Assembly (NCBI GenBank): GCA_954871525.1
Contig: OX940860.1
Location: forward strand, 20,740,001 to 20,804,000
Reading direction: 5' to 3'
DNA from: Parietaria judaica
Taxonomy: Eukaryota > Streptophyta > Magnoliopsida > Rosales > Urticaceae
DNA: 64,000 bases
In this document: piece by piece, positions 1 through 12,330 of the stretch
Layout of the letters: every line of letters starts with the position of its first letter
Numbering within the stretch: the first letter of the stretch is position 1
Made by a program: the position numbers and the translations under genes
The notes under the pieces: generated by a model
Databases searched by the model: none
Seen by the model: the letters and a program-made list of their open reading frames with translations, nothing else
Told to the model about the DNA's origin: nothing

Positions 1-190
1 TGAAATACTTATAATATTTTCCGAAATATCCGTCAATATTTCGATCGGCAAGCGATATATCCGTGAAATAATGCGATATTATCGGCAAGCGATATATCTT
101 TTTCTTCGGATTTATCCATCGGCATGCCCGTCGGCAAGCGATATATCCGTAAAATGGAGAGTGCGAAACGATATCGATATCGATATTTAA
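1..190. repeat. Fragment of a dispersed repeat (hAT-like family)
   Basis: The motif GGCAAGCGATATATC occurs three times here (near 46, 87 and 133), together with GGCATGCCCGTCGGC. Similar wording recurs at 19.4-19.6 kb and 50.3-50.5 kb, so this looks like the end of a dispersed element cut by the window edge. Superfamily is inferred only from resemblance to copies elsewhere in the window. Confidence 0.4.
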
Positions 191-659
191 AACCATGGTA
201 TAAACTGTGAACATATATATGAAGTTTGTAAATGTATAAACTGGTAATACTTGTTTATTATTCCACGATTCAAGGAATAATTTTTTAATCGCATATTTTT
301 GGTATATTAACTGTTAATTCGTTAGAATTTTAATCGTAAAAGAAAAGATAATTAAAAGGGTATAATAGGAATAAAAATTGATATTAAAATGCCATCTTAT
401 ACATATTGACTATTTTACAAAGATAAAATAAAAGTTACTATTTTACTAATGTTACTAATGAAACGTTTCTATTTAGTTATTGGAAGCAATTTCTCAATTA
501 ACGAAGGGTCAAATGGATAAATATAAATGACTAAAAATGTAATATTTAAATCGATTATCCGAGACTCGGCATTGGCAACTAATGGAAAATTTAAAAGAGC
601 TGAATTAGTGCCAACAGAATAACCTTTTTAGTTTTTACTACCATTGAAACTTATACTCC

Positions 660-698
<39 letters not shown>

Positions 699-750
699 TC
701 ATTTTTTACTAATATCCGTGTACTTAATTATAAACATCTTTTCATTGTTC
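191..750. other. AT-rich intergenic DNA with an (AT)n tract
   Basis: No gene is visible. About 350-490 resembles one arm of the foldback element at 41.29-41.76 kb (shared words around 'actattttacaaag' and 'gaaacgttt'). A pure (AT)n microsatellite lies at about 664-696. Confidence 0.5.
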
Positions 751-755
751 ACTTC

Positions 756-1999
756 TGTTGATGCAGAAAAATGCCTCAAAACATTCAGCGGCCCAATTGC
801 TCGTGTTGGGCCGGGCCCAGTATCGTCTCGTTGACTTTTGTGACTTTAGGGCTTGGGCTCCGGACCTTTGAGTCGAACGGATCCTCCTCTGACTCGACGA
901 CCAGAAATCCGTGGTAAACTCCACTACCTGTTGCTAATAGGGCCAGGACTTGGCCTGGCCCGGATTACAGGTTCGGGACACCAAAAACGGATTCCTGACC
1001 ACCGCGTAGGGGGGGTCACGGTATCGACTCTCCAGTGAACCCTGGTGGATCAGATCCTCGACCGGCGTCACGGGGACAGATCCGGGTCCTCGGGCTGTCC
1101 GCTTAATCTGTATATCTGCCGGAGATACAAGAATGCTGGATAGAACGAGCACCTCACAGACCTAGAACCTTGGCAAGGAGGGTCTTAGATCGTGCCAGAA
1201 TATTCTCCAGAACTTCCGCTCAAATGTGTTTTCTCTTTCCCAGAACCTGGACAAAACAACACCCGAGATCAGGGAGAACCGGGGGGGATACCCCCTGATT
1301 CACCTCCGACGCTCAACATTAGAGTGATATTTGAGGGGAGGCGTGTTCTAGAGGGTATAGAGAGAGTTTTGATCGAGTTCCGTTGAGAGAAAGTGAGTTA
1401 CCGTTTAACTGAAACCGAGCTTCTATTTATAAGAGAACCCGGGGATTCAAATGCAAATAACTTTTGACTCGGGAAGCCCCTGGTGCAAAATTATATGTTT
1501 TTTCGCATCCTCAGGACGTGGCCGATCCAAAGCCGCCAAAATCACGCCGATCGAAGCAGCGACGCGCGTGGGCGGCAAACGTGGGCGGCGCGCGTGAGAG
1601 GCTTGCCTTCCAAGCTGGTGACGTCAGCGTGAGTCACCCAGCTGATGTCATCCTTCTGGTGCGTCCAGCAGCTGCTCGACACGTGTGGGAACAGGGCCTT
1701 GACCCTTGGGAGGCCTGTGGGGGTGCTGACACGTGGCGGCTGACCCTTGGGGCCTGTGGGACCCGCCCGGGTGTTTCCCAGCGTGTCCAGGAGGTCCCGG
1801 ATGTTTCCCGATGCCGTTTTTTACAAATTTTATATCGATTTTGGGTATTTCGATATTTTTTGGATCATCCGGTCCCTTTATTTTTCGAAAAAGGGCTTCC
1901 GGTGAATAATTTGGTAAAAAATAAGTTTATTTAATAAAGAAATAATTAACTAGACAATTTTCCTTTATTAAATAACCTTTGCAAAATTAACCCATAACA
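756..1999 (-). mobile_element. Solo LTR of a Ty3-gypsy-like retrotransposon
   Basis: The 1244-bp segment begins TGTTGATGC and ends CCCATAACA (TG...CA termini). It is flanked by a perfect 5-bp TSD, ACTTC, at 751-755 and 2000-2004. No internal region or second LTR is present, so this is a solo LTR left by unequal recombination. A TATA box on the minus strand (complement of 1423-1433) and the word CTCCGACGCTCAACATTAG at 1310-1328, shared with the LTR at 53.2-53.9 kb, place promoter and U5 on the minus strand. It is much more GC-rich than its surroundings and ends about 330 bp before the first SDR start codon. Confidence 0.88.
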
Positions 2000-2004
2000 A
2001 CTTC

Positions 2005-2329
2005 CAAATCGATGACTGTCAAAATCACTTAAAAGAATAAAAAGTTATTTTCAACTCACTAATAGTCTGAAAAACAGTGTAAAATTTCCATTTAAGCAAT
2101 AATCTTCACGTGTGGACTTACGTGTGCCACTCGTCTCCCTTTCCTCTCCATCTCTCTATCTTCTCTTTAGCAATAATCAGTTCAGGAAAGTCTTTGCTTT
2201 GACCATGAAAATGATTGATTTCTAATCGCTTCTAAATCAATTTCTCTTTAAGGATATCATCACTATATATAGTAGTAGTAGAAGCAACCTTGAATCGCAG
2301 CAACACTACTTGTAATAATCCAAAGAGAA
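2005..2329 (+). promoter_or_regulatory. Promoter and 5' UTR of SDR gene 1
   Basis: A TATATATAG box at about 2264-2272 lies some 60 bp before the start codon. Upstream are a G-box CACGTG (2107-2112) and a W-box-like TTTGACC (2198-2204). Motif roles are known plant associations; their use here is inferred. Confidence 0.5.
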
Positions 2330-3979
<1,650 letters not shown>

Positions 3980-5005
3980 ATCGTTGTGTATCAAGATTAC
4001 CAATGGAATATAATATATCATATAAAATGTGTGTTATGAACCTTTTGCACGGCTAGTGTACTCTTTTTTTTTTTTTTGGAGTGACGTAATAAATGGAGAC
4101 GAGTACTCATAATTGATCTTGTCTTTAGAAAAGTCCATTTTGGTGCCTTACCTCATTTTGGTGTTGTGTAATTGTATTAGCCTTTGATTTTTGCTTTGTA
4201 ATAATCTTTCTTCTACTAATAAAAACTCAAGAAAAAACTATATTGGATAGAAAGGATACCTTGTGGAATTCTTCAACTCTTCAAATTTTAGTGTTTGTAA
4301 TTATTACAAAATATTCGTCCTTAGTTTGAAAATGAGAGAAATTATTATCTCATGTGTACTCGTTAGCAGATCCTAGTTCTTTAATCGGGACATCCGTATT
4401 GTAATTATGTAATACACAAGACACACAAAAAAAAAAATCAAAAACAAGGAGTAGACATCAAATATTGAACGTCTTAACGCCATGTCAAGAAAGTCGTCAA
4501 GTCAAGAATAGAATTGACATGTTCTTAGTTGTTATCCCGATGTACACAATCAAACTATCACACAAGCAATCATCTTCCGTCAACTCTGGCAGTGGTGCAC
4601 ACATAGGTCGACCACTTTCGCCGGAGAGGAAAACTTCCAAACATTATCAACGTTCGTTTTCTTTTCGGTTAGTCCACTGCTCAAGTGTCTTTATACTTAT
4701 GTATCGCGAACTGCATTAACAAATACTACGTGTCCAACTTCTTTACTATATCATATGCGTTAACTATATGCGTATTTGTTAACGTATACGATCCCCAATA
4801 ATGGAATTTCACTTTCCTTTTCTTATCACATGCATCTCTGTGCTCTCATTTGTAGCCATTCAGTTCTTTATCGCTACCGTTGTCTTCTAGTTCAATGTTA
4901 GTCATCAAGATGACCTTGTTTCCACGTGGCAGATCCTCAAAGCCCTCTCTTGATCAATCCATATACCGATTTAAACACTTTCATGGAAGTCGAAAGAGAC
5001 AAAGA
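3980..5005. other. Intergenic region between SDR genes 1 and 2
   Basis: It contains the 3' flank of gene 1 (poly-T at about 4066) and the upstream region of gene 2. I see no gene, TE boundary or clear TATA box; 4955-4975 has a weak TATA-like CCATATACC. The reading frame at 4465-4719 has no recognisable domain. Confidence 0.5.
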
Positions 5006-8000
5006 ATGGCTGAAAAAGTTGTGGTAGCGAACAGATGGTCTCTTCAGGGAATGACCGCTCTCGTCACCGGCGGAACCAAAGGAATCGGGTCTCCGATCTA
5101 CTCTCTCTTCTAGTCGTTAGTAAGAAATTAGTATTTTGCGGGCTGCACGCCTTTAAAAGCACCAAAAAGTACCACTTTTACCGACACTTTTCATTAATGT
5201 GCCGGCCAAGCTTTCACCTTTTGCCGACATATTTTACTCCGGCAAAACATGATTGCCGGCCCTCTTTGGTATAGGAGCGGCCAAAAGATGATTGATTAAA
5301 TTTTTTATTATTTTAACCTTCAAAAAAGTAGACTTTTGCATGTGCTTATCTGTTTTTTCAGTCTTTTTGGAAGCCATAATTTCCTTCCCTAGGTTTAGTT
5401 TTTCAAAATAATTATTAGATAAATAATTATTTTTTCTTTTTGATAATTTTCATTTATATTCACAATTTAATCTAGACTGAATTATTCAGAAAACCAAATT
5501 TAAATAATAAAAAAAAAACAGAAAATTGATTCCTTATTCTTCAAGCAAGGGACAAATTGCCGAATTTGCTGATAAGTCGGTTGCCGTTTTCGACGAATTT
5601 ATCGTTCGCTTGCCGATTAATCGACGGAAAACTTATAATACTGTACATTATCGTTACCGACACTTTTCGAGGATTATCGATGGATTATCGACACTTTTTG
5701 ATACTTTTCGATGGAAAACTTATAAAATATTTCTAAGTTTATATTTGCCCAATTTTTAAATAGTGTGTTAAAAATACCAAAAATAAAAGCATATCATAAT
5801 AATCCGAAAACTAGTAAATTTCTTGTAATTTCGTAAAACTAAAACTTTATATACTTTTGCCTAACGTCATTATAATCCGAAAATAGCCTAATCTAACCAA
5901 ATAATTCAAAATTAATCAATCAAAACATGTTTTCATCATAAAATTTTCATAATAATTCAAAAAAAACAAACAAAATATGATAAAGTTCCAATCTTTAATC
6001 AATTCTAAACATAAAACTCATATGCGACTAACCCTTTAGTTTTCAACTTATGAAAATACCTTAAAATCATCTAAATGGTATTTTTTCCAGCAACAAATGA
6101 TGTATTCATGTAGATCTAACATTATGAGTCATTAATCTCCCAAAAATTACAATTTTTTTTAGAAATTCCGTTTGAATCTGAAAAAAATAATAACTTTCGA
6201 AACTTATGCCAAGAATCGAAAAATCCATGAAAAGATGAAGAAGATTGGAAAAGGATGAGTCTTACCAGCTCGATTATCATGGAAAAGCATAAACTTTGGG
6301 TGTTGGCAGTGGAAAAGGGCGACAAGGCAAGGGCAATGTGTGGAAAATCGCAAAAATGGTATAAATATATGGCTGATTTTTTTTTTAATGGATGGAAAAG
6401 TACCCAAATTTTACTCATGAAAAACCGATAATCGACTGTTGCCCCTCTTGCCGATTTTCGAGCTTTTCGATGGAAAAGTTATAAAACGATAACTGTTGGT
6501 ATGGAATATTTGCCGATGACTACCGGCAAGACCGATAATCGAGGATTATCGACGATTTTCGACGAAAATACGATCCTTGCTTCAAAGTATCATTTCGTGA
6601 AAAGTATAAAAAAAGACTAATAATGAAAAGTTTGCATGAAGGTAAACTTCAAAAATTCCTATTATACTTTTACCGGTTAACGTCATATCCGCCCCGGTAC
6701 ATGTCATCAGTGTTCCGCTAAATGTGACGTTTGCACTAGTAAAACATTAAAATAGCACCGGAAAAAGTCACTTTTGGTATGGATCAGGAGTAAGAGCTAA
6801 TAACAAATCAATTTTTATCGTTAAAAAATATAACATAAGTAAAGAAGTGCAACAATAGTGATAACTTGTTGAATATTACATATATGCTGCTAATATCTCT
6901 TATAACTTTATAACATCGATGTTCAATTCTTTTTCCAAGGCTTATGGTATTTTGTGTATACATATAGGTACGCGATTGTGGAGGAACTGGCCGGACTAGG
7001 AGCTACCGTGTTCACATGCTCCAGAAACGAATCCCAGCTCAACGAGTGCTTAGCTGACTGGGAACGAAAAGGGTTTCGTGTCTCTGGTTCGGTCTGCGAT
7101 TTAGCATCTAAATCAGATCGAAAGGATTTGATCACCAAAGTTTCGTCTATCTTTGACGGGAAACTCAACATTCTCGTAAACACCTTTGCTTTTCTTAATT
7201 ATATTTAGTCGAGAAATTATGCTTTTGATGGAGTAATTTGCGCTTTCCTACGTTCTCGTCCAGATAAACAATGTCGGGACAAACAAGGCCAAGCCTACCC
7301 TCGATTACACTTCGGAAGATTTTTCGTTCCTCGTCGGGACGAACCTTGAATCCGCCTTCAACATGAGCCAGCTTGCCCATCCTCTTCTCAAAGCTTCGAA
7401 ATCAGGCAGCATCGTCTTCATCTCATCCGTAAACTCTGTCGTTTCGATCAACAACGGGTCCATTTACTCTGCAGCTAAAGGCAAATTCCTAACCCCAATG
7501 TGAAGCAAGTAGCTCACTGGTTTTCAATTATAATTCTCAAGATAATAGTCTCAAAATAAGTGAGCTAACTTGGTAGTTGAGTATTTGAATTTTGAACTAC
7601 TACCCAAATTAGGTTACAGAAAAATGAAGTAGCTCGTTGAAGGGAGTGTTTTCTAGTCCGACTTTCAAATTAGAGATGAGGGTATCTTTATCAATATAAA
7701 GTTTTCGTTTTTCTTTGATTATTGGTTTAGATCATATCAAAACGCTCTTCTTCAAAATAAAATCCGAACCGTAAATTGCTCATGGCTCAATCTATGGCAT
7801 TGAATAGAGGTCCCTGACAACTCTTTCCACTCTTATGGCAGCTGGGATGAACCAACTGACGAAGGTTTTGGCATGCGAATGGGCGAGGGACGGCATCAGA
7901 AGCAACTGCGTAGCGCCTTGGTTCACCAAAACCCCACTCGCCGAGCAAGTATGACATGCTTACTTGACACTACTAGCTAGGGTCACTATACATATTTATC

Positions 8001-8257
8001 GAATTTGAAAGAGTGATTTGGCGTCGGCTCTTCTTGCGCTTGTGCAGTTTCTGAGCGAAGAGGCTATAGTGAAGGATGTCGTTGCTCGAACTCCGATCGG
8101 GCGCGTGGCCGAACCGAGCGAGGTCTCGCCGGTTGTGGCGTTCCTCTGCATGCCAGCGGCTTGTTACATAAGCGGGCAGGTCATAACCGTTGATGGAGGA
8201 TTCACGGCGAATGGATTGTTCTCCTATTCACCTTCATCGGAGAGCAAAAATGACTAA
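5006..8257 (+). CDS. Tropinone reductase-like SDR, gene 2 of array
   Basis: Five exons: 5006-5088, 6968-7175, 7264-7480, 7842-7948 and 8048-8257, giving 274 residues. Exons 2, 3 and 4 have exactly the same lengths as in gene 1 (208, 217, 107). Motifs: [13 protein letters not shown], catalytic S...YSAAK, and VDGGFTANG near the C-terminus. A longer tail ending SSESKND distinguishes it. Two oddities stand out. Intron 1 is about 1.9 kb because a TE stack sits in it. Intron 3 begins GC, not GT (AAAG|GCAAAT at 7480/7481), with a normal AG acceptor; splicing there gives KAGMNQLTK, a sequence usual for SDRs, whereas reading through meets a stop at 7501-7503. Likely function is reduction or oxidation of a small carbonyl or alcohol in the cytosol; the substrate is unknown. 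Confidence 0.9.
5139..5545. mobile_element. CACTA-like TE debris in intron 1 of SDR gene 2, left part
   Basis: Short repeated words such as AAAAGTACCACTTTTACCG, with GCCGGC-type neighbours, look like subterminal repeats of a CACTA element. Related words in inverted sense occur at 6640-6790, on the other side of the hAT-like element. No clean ends could be fixed. Confidence 0.35.
5546..6579. mobile_element. Non-autonomous hAT-like element in intron 1 of SDR gene 2
   Basis: It begins CAAGGGAC and ends GATCCTTG, an imperfect terminal inverted repeat. It is flanked by near-identical CTTCAAG (5539-5545) and CTTCAAAG (6580-6587), a plausible 8-bp TSD. The first 250 bp closely match 38748-39000 (shared words include ACTTATAATACTGTA and AATAGTGTGTTAAAAATACC), and the last 60 bp match the end of that copy (CTACCGGCAAGACCGA). 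There is no transposase ORF. Confidence 0.62.
6580..6790. mobile_element. CACTA-like TE debris, right part
   Basis: CACTAGTAAAACATT at 6736 resembles a CACTA terminus and is followed by GGAAAAAGTCACTTTTGG. This probably belongs with the left part (5139-5545), both cut by the hAT-like insertion, but could be a separate relic. Confidence 0.35.
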
Positions 8258-9206
8258 GCCTTTTTTGTTTTAGTCATTTTGTTCTCAACTAGTTTCCCAC
8301 TTCATGTTATGCTTGGTGTAGTATAGATTCTATACTATAAAATATTTTGTGTTTGTAAAATTGTGTCAATTTTTAGGAATATATATCCTATCTCGTTATC
8401 TGTAATTAATATACGATTTTTTTTTTCTCTCTCATTGACATCTTTATTTCTCACTTATAATTGCATGAACAAAGGATGTTAATTATTGTTTGGGCGCATT
8501 TTTAACAAAGCCTATAAAGCACATTATGACTTGGCCCAACTCCAAGGCGAAGGCGAGGGCGAGGGCGAGGGCGAGGGCGAGGGCGAGGCGTGGCCTCAGC
8601 ATCACCTTCGAAGGGAGATACCCAAGCCAAGATACAGTACAGTCTTCGACAAAGGTAAGATGCCTTAAGGGCACGCTCTTCCATTACATATCTTGCATGG
8701 GGATCAGTACCAAATAAGTACCTCATGGCTTTCAAATAGTGAAAGGACTTCTAATATCTCATTGACAAGATAAGTGGCCGAAGCTAGATATTTGGTGCAA
8801 GTGACAACACATGATCTTCTCACTGCTTCAATGCCCAAGCCAGCCACTCATGATCGAGCAAGCAGCCTCAGGCCTCTCGTCGGGTTCTTTCTCAGAAGCT
8901 TCCCAAAAGCGGACCAAAATCTCAATACCTTAGGAAATTTCCTAATTCTTTATGGGAATGAAAAAAAGAGAACAAGACTACCGTCAATAATATAGCTCTA
9001 TAAAATAAAATAAAAACTCTGCTAGAGAAAAACATTTACTCTGTTTAATTCGTGTATAGGAATTTCTAGATTTGTCGGGTTAATTAATAGTGGAAATATT
9101 AATTAAATTCTTATCCTAATTCCGATTAATCATATAGCATAAATTAAATGTACCTCTTGTTTACATGCTTGATGAGTTGTATCTTGAACCAATCTTTATT
9201 TTATGT
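8258..9206. other. Intergenic region with hexanucleotide repeat and gene-like fragment
   Basis: A (GGCGAG)n microsatellite runs from about 8545 to 8589. From about 8590 to 8930, minus-strand reading gives coding-like but stop-broken sequence, including LKAMRYLFGTDPHARYV (8735 to 8640). It has no family I recognise and could be a captured or decayed exon. The rest is AT-rich without visible genes. Confidence 0.4.
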
Positions 9207-9960
9207 TTATTGTTAGGGTAAACTGCGGCTAAAATACCTAATGTTTCATTTTTTTTAATTATGTACTCAAAGTTTTTTTTTGTGACTATAATACCCAAAG
9301 TTTATTCCGTTAACGCCAAACGTACCCACCGTTAAATCTCCGTTATTTCGCCCGCGGCTAAAAAAACCAATGTTTCATTTTTTTTAATTATGTACCCAAA
9401 GTTTTTTTTTGTGTGGCTATAATACCCAAAGTTTATTCTGTTAACGCCAAACGTACCCACCGTTAAATTTCCGTTATTTCACCCACGTGGCATTTTTTTT
9501 AATAGGGTTTAGGGTTTAATAGACAATTTATAATATCGTTTATAAATATTTATAAAAATAATATTTATATACACATTTTATAGATTATGTAATATATAAT
9601 ATATCTAGCATAATGTTATTTTATATTTTATAATTTTATTTCAATCTATTATGAATATTTACATGTAATGTTATTTTATTATATTTTTTTACATGTTTTA
9701 TTATATAGTTGTAATTGAATTTTACATGTTACATTTTATAAATTATATAATTTATAAATTTTACATATAAATTATCCACTTATTATATTATTTTAAAATA
9801 TAATATTACTTCATTCACTTTAATATGGATAATTTATATTTAATTAAATTTTATGGCACTTTAACATGTCACAATTTTAAGTCTAACTATATGTTAAATG
9901 TAACATTTTTGCATGTTACAATATATGTACACTTATTTTATAAAAAAATTAAATGTCGAT

Positions 9961-10390
9961 TGTTGAGGGCGATTTGCACCACCCTCTTTCAGTCACAAAG
10001 ATAATCACAAGAGAACACAAATAATAATATGAATGCGTGAATATCTTTGATTTATTATATTTCCGATGAGGACTCGGTTTCTTTCGTTTAATAGCTGGAT
10101 AGTTGAAGGACTGAATACAATGATTAATATAGGATATGAGTTTATTTGATTTGATGCCGCGCCTCGCCGACTTCGGCGGAGCTGCCTACGTACCAGGTAT
10201 ACCGGGATCAGGTCATCACGTAGTTCAATGTGGTTACTGTTTCTCTTCTTCTTCTTTCTTTCTCTCTTTCTCTCTGGTCCTCTGTTGACTGAAAGTCAAT
10301 GAATTACCTAGCCTCCATTTTACGATCGTTTTTAGGATAAAACGACATAAGTGGTGTTAAGGATGGATTTGACGAAATCCGACCTTAACA
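9961..10390 (-). mobile_element. Solo LTR nested inside the MULE
   Basis: It starts TGTTGAGGGCGATTT and ends GAAATCCGACCTTAACA. It is flanked by a perfect 5-bp TSD, TCGAT, at 9956-9960 and 10391-10395. On the minus strand it matches both ends of the LTR at 20893-21595 (TGTTAAGGTCGGATTT start, AATCGCCCTC near the end), with a shorter middle. It inserted after the MULE. Confidence 0.9.
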
Positions 10391-10410
10391 TCGATTACCA
10401 TAGCAGGAGA

Positions 10411-10480
10411 TGAAGGTGGACGAGTGGCTCAGTGTGTCTTCATGTTCAAGGAGGGCGTGTGATCGAAACCCCCGTACGCT
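10411..10480 (+). repeat. tRNA-like segment (possible SINE head) inside the MULE
   Basis: GTGGCTCAGTG at 10424-10434 matches a pol III A-box, and GTGATCGAAACCC at 10459-10471 resembles a B-box. The segment is followed by a (GA)n run and (AT)n. No complete cloverleaf or TSD is evident, so it is a tRNA-derived fragment at best. Confidence 0.35.
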
Positions 10481-10523
10481 TTTAATTTTGTGTCTAAGTG
10501 AGAGAGAGAGAGTGTGGGCCCTG

Positions 10524-10573
<50 letters not shown>

Positions 10574-10885
10574 ACGCAGGCGAAATAACAGAAATTTAAC
10601 GGTGGGTACGTTTGGCGTTAACGGAATAAACTTTGGGTATTATAGCCACAAAAAAAAAACTTTGGGTACATAATTAAAAAAAATGAAACATTGGGTATTT
10701 TAGCCGTAGTTTACCCTTATAATATATGCCACGCGGGTTAAATAACGGAGATTTAACGGTGGGTATGTTTGGCGTTAACGGAATAAACTTTGGGTATTAT
10801 AGCCACCAAAAAAAAAAAACTTTGGGTATATAATTAAAAAAAATGAAACATTGGGTATTTTAGCCGCAGTTTACCCTTATTGTTA

Positions 10886-11759
10886 TCATAATATGAACTA
10901 ATTTTCTAAGGTTGGGTAATTGATGAACTAAGGGTTTTATTGAATTATCGTTTGTGATGGAATTTGTATTTTCTTAGTTCTTGGTTTTCAAACGGAAGTT
11001 CGGAAGAACCTACTTGATTGTCGTTTTTCAAATCACTTGGAAAATGCAATAGCATTTCTGTCGTATTCGATAATTCGTAAAAACCCAAAGTAATTCATGA
11101 GCCCAACCGGTTCCTCTCATAAATTATCAAAATTCTTGTCTCCCCTATTCCTAGTATCCTTAAATAACAGTTTGAACACCAATTTAGCTTACAATTTAAA
11201 TGAATATTGATTTCTATGAATTTTTTCATGTTATCTCATCTTTTTATAACTCGTGATAAATACGAAAATTGACTTAGTCTCTGTGGGATCAATCTTTGTG
11301 CTTTGCACACTATATTACTTGTTGGCACGTACACTTGCGTTACAATTTTGCACGTATAGCAACCAACACCTAACTACTTATGCGGGAAAAATAGTTGAGG
11401 TCTAACGCTTAGGATCGATTGACTGTCGATTATATAATCGTAGTTGTTAAGATAAGCCAACATTATATAAGAGGAAATCAGATATTGCTAATTTATTTTT
11501 AGAGGAGATTCAGGCAAAACCAAGTAAAAAAATGTCATGTAATTTATTGTTACGGTTCTCAATATTAGAACAAATCAAATATTGAATAAAAAATAGGGGT
11601 GAACAAATAAAATTGCAAACTGATTTTTTTTTTTTTTTACCAAATACCGATTCGATTATGAAACCTAATTAAAATGGTTATTAAACCCATTAGTAATCTT
11701 TCAATTTAAACATTCTTGTCTATTAAAAGAAAATCAATATATTAAATATAGGAAAATGG
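10886..11759. other. Intergenic DNA with an Athila-like gypsy remnant
   Basis: The stretch 11273-11380 reads TTAGTCTCTGTGGGATCAAT, then ACTATATTACTTGTTGGCACG and TTGCGTTACAATTTTGCACG. This wording is typical of the 3' part of Athila-type Ty3-gypsy LTRs. The boundaries are lost. TAGGGGTGAACAAAT at about 11595 matches the start of the hAT-like family seen at 40574. Nothing else is recognised. Confidence 0.4.
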
Positions 11760-12115
11760 CGGCATAAGTATCCAAAGTCTTTGAAAAGTTGACATTAAGT
11801 TCCTATTCTCGTTTTTTGGGTTGCGAAAGTTGTCAAATTCTTATTTTGTGTATTTCGTCATATTTTTTGTCCAGAACCGCGACGTGTCATGTTTTTTAAA
11901 CCCATTAAATATATATACCACTATTTTTCATTGATGAATCAATTTAATTTTTTTGAATTAAAAATGTTATGTTTAATTGGTTTAAAAACGTGACATGTGA
12001 TGTTGTTCAGGGCGAAAACATGACGGAAGACACAAAATAAGAGTCTTGGCAATTTTCGCCACAAAATAAATGAAAACTTAATATCAAATTTTCAAAAAGT
12101 TAAATACTTATGCCG
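11760..12115. mobile_element. Small MULE-like foldback element
   Basis: The left end CGGCATAAGTATCCAAAG and right end ACTTATGCCG form inverted repeats of about 45 bp with mismatches (including GAAAAGTTGACATTAAGTT). No clear TSD was found. It sits about 215 bp upstream of SDR gene 3. Related CGGCATAAGTACCCAATCTT occurs inside intron 2 of that gene (12841). Confidence 0.6.
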
Positions 12116-12330
12116 AAACATACGTCAATGTTGACCGGTCATAACTCATAAGTGGGACTCCACTATGTTTCCTTGTAAGCTACTTGCAACTTGGAAGATT
12201 CCCATGTTGACTTCCATCGTGGATGTGCCGAATTCCAAAGGCCCGACCCGACCCGACCCGAATGGGCACCGCTCAATCCATATAAATAGGTTCACAAATC
12301 CGAACCGCGCCATTGATGACACGGAGAGAG
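12116..12330 (+). promoter_or_regulatory. Core promoter of SDR gene 3
   Basis: A consensus TATAAATA box lies at 12281-12288, 43 bp before the chosen start codon. Just upstream is a short CCCGA tandem tract (12242-12262). Spacing from the TATA box implies a very short 5' UTR. Confidence 0.65.

Larger units (their letters stand above)
9216..10876. mobile_element. MULE with long terminal inverted repeats and 9-bp TSD
   Basis: The element starts GGGTAAACTGCGGCTAAAA and ends with the inverse. It is flanked by a perfect 9-bp TSD, TTATTGTTA, at 9207-9215 and 10877-10885. Each terminal arm is about 280-300 bp and contains two tandem copies of a block around 'ttaacgccaaacgtacccaccgtta'. There is no transposase ORF. 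It carries a nested solo LTR (9961-10390), a tRNA-like segment (about 10411-10480) and an (AT)n tract (about 10527-10570). Confidence 0.92.

Noticed and set aside
1464..1934. 156-codon frame near the left end as a gene
   Set aside because: It lies entirely inside a solo LTR with perfect TSD and has no domain.
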